The position numbers were made by a program, and so were the translations under genes. Source: Flavobacteriales bacterium (GTDB lineage Bacteria; Bacteroidota; Bacteroidia; Flavobacteriales_D; Parvicellaceae). From it: a DNA stretch of 7,013 nucleotides. The notes under the pieces were generated by a model that saw nothing but the letters and a program-made list of their open reading frames with translations, did not search any database and was not told the origin of the DNA. The stretch lies in contig JALTUD010000201.1 of assembly GCA_027047735.1 (NCBI GenBank), forward strand, positions 1 to 7,013. The letters run 5' to 3'. Numbering within the stretch: the stretch's first letter is position 1; each line of letters starts with the position of its first letter. This document shows, piece by piece, positions 1 through 6,831 of this stretch.

Positions 1-791
1 TAAGGTATTTTTTCTACCGAAATTTTTCTCACGATTACATTTTGTTTTTTCAGCGAACCACACTTGAATTTTGTGAATTTTTACTTATTGTGGCACTAGT
101 TACCATCGCAGGATATATTATCAATGATTATTATGATGATGAAGTAGATAAAATCAATTGCCCCAATAAAGTATATGTTATTCCACGGGATAAAGTATTG
201 TTTGTTTATTGGTTGATGAATCTGTTCGCCGTTGTTTTATCTATTCAATTCGGAAAAATTATTTTAGGAGTTATCGCAGCAACCATTGCGTTACTGTATA
301 TCTACTCAAAATACCTGCAAAAACTACCGCTTATCGGCAATTTGACGATTGCCTTTCTTTCCGCCGTATTACCCTGGTTGTACTTGCAGTTCGACGATAT
401 GCAGATGCCGGCAACAAACGGAGTCAACAAAGAAATCATAAACATAACTATTTTCACATACGCAGTCTTTGGATTTTGGATAACGCTCTTACGAGAAATA
501 GTAAAAGATTTACAAGATAGAATAGGGGATAAACAAGGCGGTTATAAAACCCTGCCCATTGCGGTAGGAGTAAACAAAACCATATTTTTATTAGTCCTTT
601 TAACGCTTTTCCCTGCCACCATAATCAATTACATTGTATATTTCTATTTTCATACCTCGATAGGCGTTGCTATACTGGATGTTATACTATTCGGCTATTT
701 ATTTTTTCTCTTCAAACACAAATTCAAACCTGCGGGAACAACGCTTAAAATACTCTTATTTTTAGGCGTATTCTTACTGTACATAATTTAA
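1..791 (+). CDS. UbiA-family membrane prenyltransferase, 5' end outside window
   Basis: The reading frame is open from base 3, so the N-terminus lies outside the window; about 262 residues are visible. The TTG at base 42 is an internal codon, not a convincing start. UbiA enzymes are integral membrane proteins that join an isoprenoid diphosphate to an acceptor, using two aspartate-rich motifs to bind Mg-diphosphate. Both motifs are present: NDYYDDEVD (bases 123-149, pattern NDxxDxxxD) and KDLQDRIGDKQG (around bases 504-539), followed by the usual KTLPIAVG. Most of the rest is hydrophobic, with about six to eight membrane-spanning stretches. The motif spacing resembles proteins annotated in Flavobacteria as geranylgeranylglycerol-phosphate geranylgeranyltransferase, but the true acceptor in these bacteria is uncertain; a quinone-pathway role is less likely but possible. 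coaE starts 8 bases after the stop, so the two are probably one transcript. The family call is firm and the substrate is not. Confidence 0.88.
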   Translation, partial: RYFFYRNFSHDYILFFQRTTLEFCEFLLIVALVTIAGYIINDYYDDEVDKINCPNKVYVIPRDKVLFVYWLMNLFAVVLSIQFGKIILGVIAATIALLYIYSKYLQKLPLIGNLTIAFLSAVLPWLYLQFDDMQMPATNGVNKEIINITIFTYAVFGFWITLLREIVKDLQDRIGDKQGGYKTLPIAVGVNKTIFLLVLLTLFPATIINYIVYFYFHTSIGVAILDVILFGYLFFLFKHKFKPAGTTLKILLFLGVFLLYII

Positions 792-799
792 AAAAAGAC

Positions 800-1387
800 A
801 TGAAAATCATAGGATTAACAGGCGGAATCGGAAGTGGCAAAACAACCGTTGCAAAAATATTTAACTCACTGGGAATCCCGGTTTACAATTCAGATGAAAG
901 AGCCAAATTTTTAATGAATCATTCTGCCGAATTAATCACAGCCATTAAGAAAGTTTTAGGCAAAGAATCCTATAAAAACAATACTCTAAACAGAGAATAT
1001 ATAGCATCGGTTATCTTCAATGACAAAACAAAATTACAAACCATTAATTCCCTCGTGCATCCGGTCGTAGCCAAGGACTTTGAACAGTGGTCAAATCAAC
1101 AAACCACCGCACCCTACGTTATCAAAGAAGCCGCCATTCTAATAGAAAGCGGAGGCTATAAACACGTAGATAAAATCATCGTCGTTACCGCACCGATAGA
1201 AGTTCGCGTCAAAAGAGTCCTGCAACGCGACAACACCACAAAAGAAGAAGTACAAGCACGTTTAAATAACCAAATAAGTGAAAAAGAACGTCAAAGCTAC
1301 GCAGATTATATCGTAAAAAATGACGGAGAACACTCTTTAATAAAGCAAGTCCTAACCATTCATCAATCCATTTTAGAAGAAGATTAG
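800..1387 (+). CDS. coaE: Dephospho-CoA kinase
   Basis: This enzyme catalyses the last step of coenzyme A synthesis, phosphorylating the ribose 3'-OH of dephospho-CoA with ATP in the cytoplasm. The protein is 195 residues, close to the E. coli length of about 206. It begins with a P-loop, GGIGSGKT at residues 8-15, preceded by the typical MKIIGLT. The substrate-binding DAD motif of E. coli is here N30-S31-D32: the second aspartate, usually taken as the catalytic one, is kept, while the first is Asn. LVHPVV, the lid segment QRDNTTKEEVQARLNNQ and the late YADYIVKNDG all match the family. ATG 800 is the natural start because it places the P-loop at the usual distance from the N-terminus; the leader is A-rich with no Shine-Dalgarno sequence. 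The gene probably shares a transcript with the prenyltransferase upstream. The final G of its TAG stop is the first base of the repeat that follows, and no simple hairpin-plus-T-run terminator is seen after it. Confidence 0.95.
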   Translation: MKIIGLTGGIGSGKTTVAKIFNSLGIPVYNSDERAKFLMNHSAELITAIKKVLGKESYKNNTLNREYIASVIFNDKTKLQTINSLVHPVVAKDFEQWSNQQTTAPYVIKEAAILIESGGYKHVDKIIVVTAPIEVRVKRVLQRDNTTKEEVQARLNNQISEKERQSYADYIVKNDGEHSLIKQVLTIHQSILEED

Positions 1388-1531
1388 GGCGTTCCCATTA
1401 CGGCATAAAAAAGCAGTTTCGTTGCACTACACTACTTTTTAACGCCGTAATGGTCGGGCTATCCGTTATATCTTTTGGGTTGCATATATGCAACAACCCA
1501 AAAGGATGCCACTTCTATCCCTAACGCAAGT
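1387..1531 (+). repeat. Structured intergenic repeat element, copy 1
   Basis: This 145-base element recurs at 6832-6986 in the same orientation. The copies share three blocks: 77 bases (1387-1463, 2 differences), 34 bases (1472-1505, 2 differences) and 19 bases (1513-1531, 1 difference). They are joined by linkers that vary in length and sequence. Hairpin 1 pairs 1395-1404 with 1444-1453 (10 bp, CCATTACGGC with GCCGTAATGG), and an inner arm pairs 1408-1417 with 1431-1440 with one mismatch. Hairpin 2 pairs 1472-1482 with 1494-1504 and contains the palindrome TTGCATATATGCAA at 1480-1493. GCGTT at 1389-1393 can pair with AACGC at 1523-1527, joining the two ends. No credible open reading frame is present. 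It could be a non-coding RNA or a palindromic mobile-type repeat. Because it lies directly after coaE on the same strand, it would be read as the 3' end of that transcript and could protect or end it. Bases 1532-1623 beyond it are AT-rich with nothing recognisable. Confidence 0.85.
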
Positions 1532-1623
1532 ATAATGAGTGCAAAGAAAACGGATAACATTACTACCATTTTAATTCCACAAATAAAACGCTAAAAAAAA
1601 GTAAATAAAACCGACAAAAATCT

Positions 1624-1631
1624 TACTTTTG
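1624..1631 (+). promoter_or_regulatory. Putative secA promoter, Bacteroidota -7 box
   Basis: TACTTTTG matches the Bacteroidota -7 consensus TAnnTTTG exactly. It lies 22 bases before the secA ATG, so transcription would start near 1636 and give a short A-rich leader of about 17 bases without a Shine-Dalgarno sequence. No TTG or TTTG is found 17-23 bases upstream, so the -33 element is missing or degenerate. The call rests on the -7 match, its position and the same box at two other genes in this window. Confidence 0.5.
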
Positions 1632-1653
1632 TTGTTTCAAAAAAACAAGAATA

Positions 1654-4600
1654 ATGATAAGCGGATTATTAAAGAAAATATTCGGAGATAAATCTCAAAA
1701 AGATATAAAAGCCTTAACCCCTTACGTTGAGAAAATCAACGAAGAGTTTAAAAAGTTAGCCAATTTGTCTGACGATGAGTTACGGGCAAAGACGCAAGAG
1801 TTCAAAAAAAGAATTGCGGAATATACCAAAGAAACAAAATCACAAATAGCAGAGCTAAAGGAAAAAACCAAAAGTCAAACCATAGCCATCCACGAGAAAG
1901 AAGAGCTATTTGAAAAAATTGATGAATTAGAGAAGAAAGACGATGAGCTGTTGGAAGAAGTGCTAATGGAATTATTACCCGAAGCCTTTGCCGTAGTCAA
2001 AGAAACATCAAGACGTTTAGCCGAAAACAAGAAATTGGTTGTAACAGCAAACGACAATGATAAAAAATTGGCTGAAACAAAAGAATACGTTGAGTTAGAA
2101 GGCGACAAAGCCATCTGGCACAACGAATGGGATGCATCAGGTACACCGGTAGTTTGGAATATGGTACACTACGATGTACAATTAATGGGTGGAACGGTAT
2201 TGCATCAAGGTAAAATTGCTGAGATGCAAACAGGAGAAGGTAAAACATTAGTCGCTACATTACCCGTATATCTGAATGCCTTGGCAGGAAAAGGAGTACA
2301 CATTGTAACCGTAAATGATTACTTAGCACGAAGAGATGCCCAATGGATGGGGCCTCTATACGAATTTCACGGAATGCGTGTGGATTGTATCGACAACCAC
2401 GAACCTCATTCAGAAGAAAGAAAAAATGCTTACAAAGCAGATGTAACCTTCGGAACAAATAATGAATTCGGGTTCGATTATCTTAGGGATAACATGGTAA
2501 GTTCACCGGAAGAAATGGTGCAACAAAAACACCATTACGCTATCATAGATGAGGTAGATTCCGTATTGATTGATGATGCTCGAACACCTTTGATTATCTC
2601 AGGTCCTACCGAAAGAGGGGGGCAAGAAGAGTATATTGCCTTAAAACCTCAAATCGAGAAGTTGGTTACTGCTCAAAAGAAATTGGTAAATAAGCTCTTA
2701 ACCGAAGCAAAAGCAAAATTAGCGAAAGTAGAAAAAGGTGAGGGAGATAAAAAAGAAATAAAACGCCTACAAGAAGAAGGAGGAATATCTTTATTAAGAG
2801 CCTTTAGAGGATTGCCGAAAAGTAAACCCTTAATCAAATTTTTGAGTGAACCGGGTATTAAAGTTCAATTGCAAAAAGTAGAAAATTACTATATGCAAGA
2901 TAACTCTAAAGAAATGCCGAAGGTAGATGAAGAGTTGTATTTTGTCATCGATGAGAAGAATAACACCATTGATTTAACTGAAAAAGGAATTGATTTAATT
3001 TCCGGAAAAGAAAATCCTGATTTTTATATTCTTCCCGATATCGGAGAAATTATTGCTGATATTGAAAAATCAGATAAAACCGATGAAGAAAAAGCAGCTG
3101 CAAAAGATGCAATGATGCGTGATTATACCATCAAGGCAGAACGGATTCATTCTATGAATCAATTGCTAAAGGCTTATACTTTATTTGAGAAAGAAATAGA
3201 ATACATCGTTCAAGATAATAAAGTTAAATTGGTAGATGAACAAACCGGTAGGGTAATGGACGGAAGACGTTACTCAGATGGGTTGCATCAAGCCATTGAA
3301 GCAAAAGAAAATGTCAAAGTAGAAGCAGCATCACAAACGTACGCTACGATTACTTTACAAAACTTCTTTAGAATGTACCATAAATTGGCGGGGATGACCG
3401 GTACTGCAGAAACCGAAGCTGCGGAGTTATGGGATATTTATAAATTGGATGTTGTTGTAATTCCAACAAATAGACCCATTGCTAGAAAAGATCAAGACGA
3501 TTTGGTATATAAAACCGCTAGAGAAAAATACAATGCTATTATAGATGAAATTGAACATCTTAGAGAGCAAGGAAGACCTGTTTTGGTGGGGACAACTACT
3601 GTCGAAATTTCAGAGTTGTTAAGTAAAATGTTGAACTTCAGAAAAGTTCCACATCAAGTGCTAAATGCAAAATTACATCAAAGTGAGGCAGAAGTAGTAG
3701 CGGAAGCAGGTAAGCCGGGCACAGTTACCATTGCAACCAATATGGCTGGTCGTGGTACGGATATTAAATTGGGTGAAGGAGTAAAAGAAAAAGGTGGTTT
3801 GGCAATCATCGGTACAGAACGCCATGATTCTCGACGTGTGGACAGACAGTTACGCGGACGTGCAGGACGACAAGGTGATCCGGGGTCTTCTCAATTCTTT
3901 GTATCATTGGAGGATAATCTAATGCGTATGTTCGGTTCAGAGAGAATCGCAAAGATGATGGATAGAATGGGACATAAGGAAGGAGAAGTTATTCAAGCCG
4001 GAATGATTACCAAATCTATCGAAAGAGCTCAAAAGAAAGTTGAAGAGAACAACTTTGGTATTCGTAAACGTCTGTTAGAATTTGATGATGTTATGAACGC
4101 CCAAAGAACAGCTATCTATTCGAGAAGAAAGAATGCTTTGTTCGGAGATAAACTAGACTTGGATATAGATAATATATTCTATGAACAAGCTCAGTTTATA
4201 GCAGAAGAGTTCAAACAATCAAATGATTTTGAAGCCTTTAAAATGGATTTGATTACCACCTTCGGTATCAATTCTCCGGTGGAAGAGGAACAAGCTGTAT
4301 CTATGGATTTAGGAGAGTTAACGGATTTGATTTATACGAATGCTGTTGAGACATATAAGCGTAGAATTGCTGCAGTTCAAGATAAATTAAACCCGTTTAT
4401 AAAAGCAATTCTTCGAGAACAAGGCGATGATTTTGAAAGTGATTTTAGAGTACCGTTTACCGATGGTATAAAAATGATTCAAATTTCCGCTTCTATCCAA
4501 GATGCGAAGAAAACGAATAGTTTGAGTGTGATAAAAACACTTCAAAAACGTATTACCCTAGCTTTATTGGATGAAGAGTGGAAAGAGCATCTTAGAGAAA

Positions 4601-5058
4601 TGGATGATTTAAAACAATCGGTTTATCATGCACAGTACGAACAAAAAGATCCACTTCTTATCTATAAATTGGAAGGCTATAATTTGTTCATGGACATGAT
4701 GAATCGCTTAAATAAAGAAATTGTTTCTTTCTTGGTAAAAGCAGATATACCGGTACAACAAGATGCAGCCCCTGTACAAACACCAAAAGCAAATTTACAA
4801 CCTGCTCCAAAACCGGATTTAAGTCAACTGCAAGAAGGTCGTCATGAAGTAGGAGAGGCTACTGAACAAAATAGTCAAGCCACTAGAAACAGTGCTCCGC
4901 AAAGACCAAAGCAAAGACCTGTAATTAATACAAATAAATATGGTAGAAATGACCGTGTAAAAGTATTAAACCTAAGAACAGGTGAAGTAGAAACAATGAA
5001 GTTTAAAAAAGCAGAGGCTCTCATAACTTCAGGTGCTTGGCAATTAATTGAGGAGTAA
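1654..5058 (+). CDS. secA: Preprotein translocase motor ATPase SecA
   Basis: SecA is the ATPase that drives unfolded preproteins through SecYEG in the inner membrane. The start is set by MISGLLKKIFG, which aligns with the N-terminus of E. coli SecA. In order, the protein shows Walker A MQTGEGKT (191-198), TVNDYLARRDA (219-229), GTNNEFGFDYLRDNM (267-281), Walker B/DEAD-type DEVDSVLIDDARTPL (299-313), VDEQTGR (527-533), KLAGMTGTAETEA (577-589), NMAGRGTD (696-703), QLRGRAGRQGD (732-742), and the scaffold segments LLEFDDVMNAQR (807-818) and DEEWKEHLREMDDLKQ (973-988). At 1134 residues it is over 200 longer than E. coli SecA (901). The extra sequence is an early Lys/Glu-rich insertion (about 53-106), another at about 123-170 and one in the preprotein cross-linking region (about 325-425); the E. 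coli insertion after NMAGRGTD is absent. The tail keeps GRND (1097-1100) but lacks the zinc-binding cysteines, ending instead in a short basic domain. It is probably transcribed alone. Confidence 0.98.
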   Translation: MISGLLKKIFGDKSQKDIKALTPYVEKINEEFKKLANLSDDELRAKTQEFKKRIAEYTKETKSQIAELKEKTKSQTIAIHEKEELFEKIDELEKKDDELLEEVLMELLPEAFAVVKETSRRLAENKKLVVTANDNDKKLAETKEYVELEGDKAIWHNEWDASGTPVVWNMVHYDVQLMGGTVLHQGKIAEMQTGEGKTLVATLPVYLNALAGKGVHIVTVNDYLARRDAQWMGPLYEFHGMRVDCIDNHEPHSEERKNAYKADVTFGTNNEFGFDYLRDNMVSSPEEMVQQKHHYAIIDEVDSVLIDDARTPLIISGPTERGGQEEYIALKPQIEKLVTAQKKLVNKLLTEAKAKLAKVEKGEGDKKEIKRLQEEGGISLLRAFRGLPKSKPLIKFLSEPGIKVQLQKVENYYMQDNSKEMPKVDEELYFVIDEKNNTIDLTEKGIDLISGKENPDFYILPDIGEIIADIEKSDKTDEEKAAAKDAMMRDYTIKAERIHSMNQLLKAYTLFEKEIEYIVQDNKVKLVDEQTGRVMDGRRYSDGLHQAIEAKENVKVEAASQTYATITLQNFFRMYHKLAGMTGTAETEAAELWDIYKLDVVVIPTNRPIARKDQDDLVYKTAREKYNAIIDEIEHLREQGRPVLVGTTTVEISELLSKMLNFRKVPHQVLNAKLHQSEAEVVAEAGKPGTVTIATNMAGRGTDIKLGEGVKEKGGLAIIGTERHDSRRVDRQLRGRAGRQGDPGSSQFFVSLEDNLMRMFGSERIAKMMDRMGHKEGEVIQAGMITKSIERAQKKVEENNFGIRKRLLEFDDVMNAQRTAIYSRRKNALFGDKLDLDIDNIFYEQAQFIAEEFKQSNDFEAFKMDLITTFGINSPVEEEQAVSMDLGELTDLIYTNAVETYKRRIAAVQDKLNPFIKAILREQGDDFESDFRVPFTDGIKMIQISASIQDAKKTNSLSVIKTLQKRITLALLDEEWKEHLREMDDLKQSVYHAQYEQKDPLLIYKLEGYNLFMDMMNRLNKEIVSFLVKADIPVQQDAAPVQTPKANLQPAPKPDLSQLQEGRHEVGEATEQNSQATRNSAPQRPKQRPVINTNKYGRNDRVKVLNLRTGEVETMKFKKAEALITSGAWQLIEE

Positions 5059-5136
5059 TACTCGATTATAGCTGAGAGTTTTGATGTTTCGATATGTTCT
5101 AGGGATATTTACAGAAGGCTTTACAAAAAAATAGTT

Positions 5137-5171
5137 AAAACCTACCGGGTTTTCAAAACCTGGTAGGTTTT
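5137..5171. terminator. Bidirectional terminator between secA and the hydrolase gene
   Basis: A 17-bp inverted repeat pairs 5137-5153 with 5155-5171 with a single G-T wobble. The realistic stem is AAAACCTACCGGG against CCTGGTAGGTTTT, around a small AT loop. Flanking A and T runs make it usable in both directions. It sits 79 bases after the secA stop and 48 bases beyond the end of the convergent hydrolase gene, where a shared terminator is expected. The rest of the 5059-5218 gap shows nothing recognisable. Confidence 0.8.
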
Positions 5172-5218
5172 ATAACTAAGCTTAAGGCAAACCTAAAAAA
5201 TAGACATTAATCCCGAAA

Positions 5219-5980
5219 TTATTCAGCACAGAACTCCATAACCAAATTATAAAACTCCAGTGGATTCTCAGCGTGAACCCAATGACCGACTCCGTAAATG
5301 GTTTCTATTTCGCTATTCACAAATTGATTGTAAATATCCTGATAATCATCCTCAGTAATGTAACCCGATTTTTCACCACGGATAAACAAAGTAGGCGTTT
5401 CCACCCTTACTTGCGGTGTAGCAGCCAAAATCTCATTCATACTACGTTCTATCACCGGAAGATTAAATCGCCACGCCAATTTTCCCTTTTCTACCCAATA
5501 TAAATTTTTCAGTAAAAATTGGCGAATACTCACATTGTCAATATATTTTTTTAACTGTTCATCCGCTTCTCTACGGTTTTTTATTTTGTCTAAATCTATA
5601 CTGTTCAATCCTGCCAAAATTTGTTGATGATGCAGAGGATATTGCTTCGGAGCAATGTCCACAACAATCAATTTATCGATAAATTCAGGATGTTCCGTAG
5701 CATAAGTCATTACCGTTTTACCCCCCATCGAATGCCCCAACAAAATAACATCAGAAAGATTATGGTCTAGTATAAACTCGTGCAAATCATCAGCCATAGC
5801 CTGATAGTTCATAATATCCGAGTGAGGTGAATGACCATGATTACGTTGGTCAATTAAGAAAACCTCAAAATTTTCAGCAAATTTCTTTCCCAAAGTCTGC
5901 CAATTATCCAACATACCAAACAACCCGTGAACAATAATCATCGGTTGTCCTTCACCATATTTTTTGTAGAACAATTTCAT
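5219..5980 (-). CDS. Alpha/beta-fold hydrolase, YbfF/ABHD11-like esterase
   Basis: This is a 253-residue single-domain alpha/beta hydrolase, the usual length for the YbfF/ABHD11 group of acyl-ester hydrolases. Visible features are the oxyanion-loop segment VHGLFGMLDNW (17-27), DQRNHGHSP (44-52), the nucleophile elbow GHSMGG (82-87, Ser84), VVDIAPKQY (106-114), in which Asp108 matches the acid position of YbfF, and GVGHWVHAENP (230-240) with the catalytic His, probably His233. There is no signal peptide, so it is likely cytoplasmic. I chose ATG 5980, giving MKLFYKKYGEGQP, which aligns with family N-termini. An in-frame ATG at 6016 would add 12 hydrophobic residues encoded by the promoter box and upstream terminator hairpin, and is unlikely. 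The gene stands alone on the - strand, converging on secA. E. coli YbfF acts on thioesters and short esters in vitro; the natural substrate here cannot be read from the sequence. Confidence 0.9.
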   Translation of the reverse strand: MKLFYKKYGEGQPMIIVHGLFGMLDNWQTLGKKFAENFEVFLIDQRNHGHSPHSDIMNYQAMADDLHEFILDHNLSDVILLGHSMGGKTVMTYATEHPEFIDKLIVVDIAPKQYPLHHQQILAGLNSIDLDKIKNRREADEQLKKYIDNVSIRQFLLKNLYWVEKGKLAWRFNLPVIERSMNEILAATPQVRVETPTLFIRGEKSGYITEDDYQDIYNQFVNSEIETIYGVGHWVHAENPLEFYNLVMEFCAE

Positions 5981-5984
5981 TCTG

Positions 5985-6012
5985 CAAAAGTAGTAAACAA
6001 AAAAGAGAGCAA
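5985..6012 (-). promoter_or_regulatory. Putative hydrolase promoter (-33 TTG and -7 TACTTTTG)
   Basis: On the - strand, TACTTTTG (5992-5985) matches TAnnTTTG exactly, and TTG (6012-6010) lies 17 bases upstream, within the spacing reported for Flavobacterium promoters. Transcription would begin at about 5980, on or next to the ATG, suggesting a leaderless or nearly leaderless message. The -33 element falls inside the stem of the transaldolase terminator. The box also argues against the start at 6016. Confidence 0.6.
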
Positions 6013-6034
6013 TCAATATTGCTCTCTTTTTTTT
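5999..6034 (-). terminator. Rho-independent terminator after the transaldolase gene
   Basis: A perfect 9-bp stem pairs GAGAGCAAT (6005-6013) with ATTGCTCTC (6018-6026) around a 4-base loop. Flanking runs of six A (5999-6004) and eight T (6027-6034) extend it. Read on the - strand it ends in six T, starting 27 bases after the transaldolase stop, so it most likely ends that transcript. It would also work on the + strand, where it could block read-through towards the transaldolase gene. Confidence 0.85.
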
Positions 6035-6060
6035 ATATTATTTATATGAGGTATAAATAT

Positions 6061-6717
6061 TTATTTATTCGTTTTAGCATAATCCGCTAAAAATTTAGCT
6101 AAACCATTATCGGTCAACGGGTGGTTGATTAAAGCCAATATAGCACTCAAAGGACCGGTCATCACATCCGCACCAATTTCAGCACATTCTATAATATGCA
6201 TCGGATGACGAACCGAAGCCGCCAAAATTTCAGTTTCAAACATATAATTATCAAAAATCAAACGGATTTGTTCAATTAAAGCAATACCACTTGTAGAAAT
6301 ATCGTCCAATCTACCGATAAAAGGAGAAACGTAAGTCGCACCGGCTTTAGCTGCAATTAGAGCCTGCCCTGCCGAAAAAATAAGTGTACAATTCGTCTTA
6401 ATTCCCTTGTTCGAGAAGTATTTAATCGCCTTAACCCCCGCTTTTGTCATCGGAATTTTAACCACAATATTCGGATGCAATTCCGCTAAATTTTCTCCTT
6501 CTCTAATCATCCCCTCAAAATCCGTAGCAATAACCTCCGCACTAACCGGCCCGTCAACAATGTTGCAAATATCCACGTAATGTTGCAAAATATTATTTGC
6601 TCCGGAAATACCTTCTTTAGCCATCAATGAAGGATTGGTAGTAACACCGTCCAAGATGCCCAAATCTTCAGCTTCTTTAATTTGTTCTAAGTTCGCTGTG
6701 TCGATAAAAAATTTCAT
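6061..6717 (-). CDS. tal: Transaldolase, short TalC/MipB type
   Basis: The 218-residue protein belongs to the small transaldolase/fructose-6-phosphate aldolase group, a TIM-barrel class I aldolase of the non-oxidative pentose phosphate pathway. It moves a dihydroxyacetone unit from fructose 6-phosphate to erythrose 4-phosphate. Key segments are FIDTANL (4-10, Asp6), GVTTNPSL (24-31), SAEVIA (59-64), VVKIPM (85-90) with the Schiff-base Lys87, NCTLIFSAGQA (109-119), SPFIGRLDD (131-139) and LAASVR (165-170). Two residues help separate the activities: E. coli FSA has Gln in FAQVMA and Tyr in APYVNR, whereas this protein has Glu61 and Phe133, as in B. subtilis-type true transaldolases. Transaldolase is therefore the better call than fructose-6-phosphate aldolase. 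The ATG start at 6717 matches the family N-terminus MKFFIDTAN. The gene has its own putative promoter and terminator, so it is probably monocistronic. Confidence 0.95.
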   Translation of the reverse strand: MKFFIDTANLEQIKEAEDLGILDGVTTNPSLMAKEGISGANNILQHYVDICNIVDGPVSAEVIATDFEGMIREGENLAELHPNIVVKIPMTKAGVKAIKYFSNKGIKTNCTLIFSAGQALIAAKAGATYVSPFIGRLDDISTSGIALIEQIRLIFDNYMFETEILAASVRHPMHIIECAEIGADVMTGPLSAILALINHPLTDNGLAKFLADYAKTNK

Positions 6718-6743
6718 AGTCGTTCGATAAGTTTAGTTTGCTG

Positions 6744-6751
6744 CAAAAATA
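6744..6751 (-). promoter_or_regulatory. Putative transaldolase promoter, Bacteroidota -7 box
   Basis: On the - strand, TATTTTTG (6751-6744) matches TAnnTTTG. It would start transcription near 6739, about 22 bases before the ATG. No clear -33 TTG is found 17-23 bases upstream; the nearest candidate is a weak TTAG about 23 bases away. The leader has no Shine-Dalgarno sequence. Confidence 0.5.
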
Positions 6752-6831
6752 CAATACTTTTATTGGAATACTACCTAAAACTATTCAACACCCAAGCCTA
6801 AAAATGAACAATAGGAAAAGGATGAGGATTT

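Noticed and set aside
42..44. TTG at base 42 as the true start of the prenyltransferase
   Set aside because: The frame stays open to the window edge, and a start here would leave too little sequence before the first Asp-rich motif compared with family members.
1387..1531. Repeat copy 1 as a riboswitch or leader of secA
   Set aside because: The putative secA -7 box lies about 90 bases downstream of the element, and copy 2 is antisense to its neighbour, so a cis-leader role for secA is not supported.
1875..2458. Several antisense open frames inside the 5' part of secA
   Set aside because: They are low-complexity shadows of the secA codons, with Ser/Phe runs opposite Lys/Glu codons, and have no supporting motifs.
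5273..5503. Open frame of 76 codons on the + strand opposite the hydrolase
   Set aside because: It is antisense to a well-supported hydrolase coding region and has no recognisable features.
5981..6016. In-frame upstream ATG at 6016 for the hydrolase
   Set aside because: It would add 12 hydrophobic residues encoded by the terminator stem and the -7 promoter box; ATG 5980 gives the normal family N-terminus.
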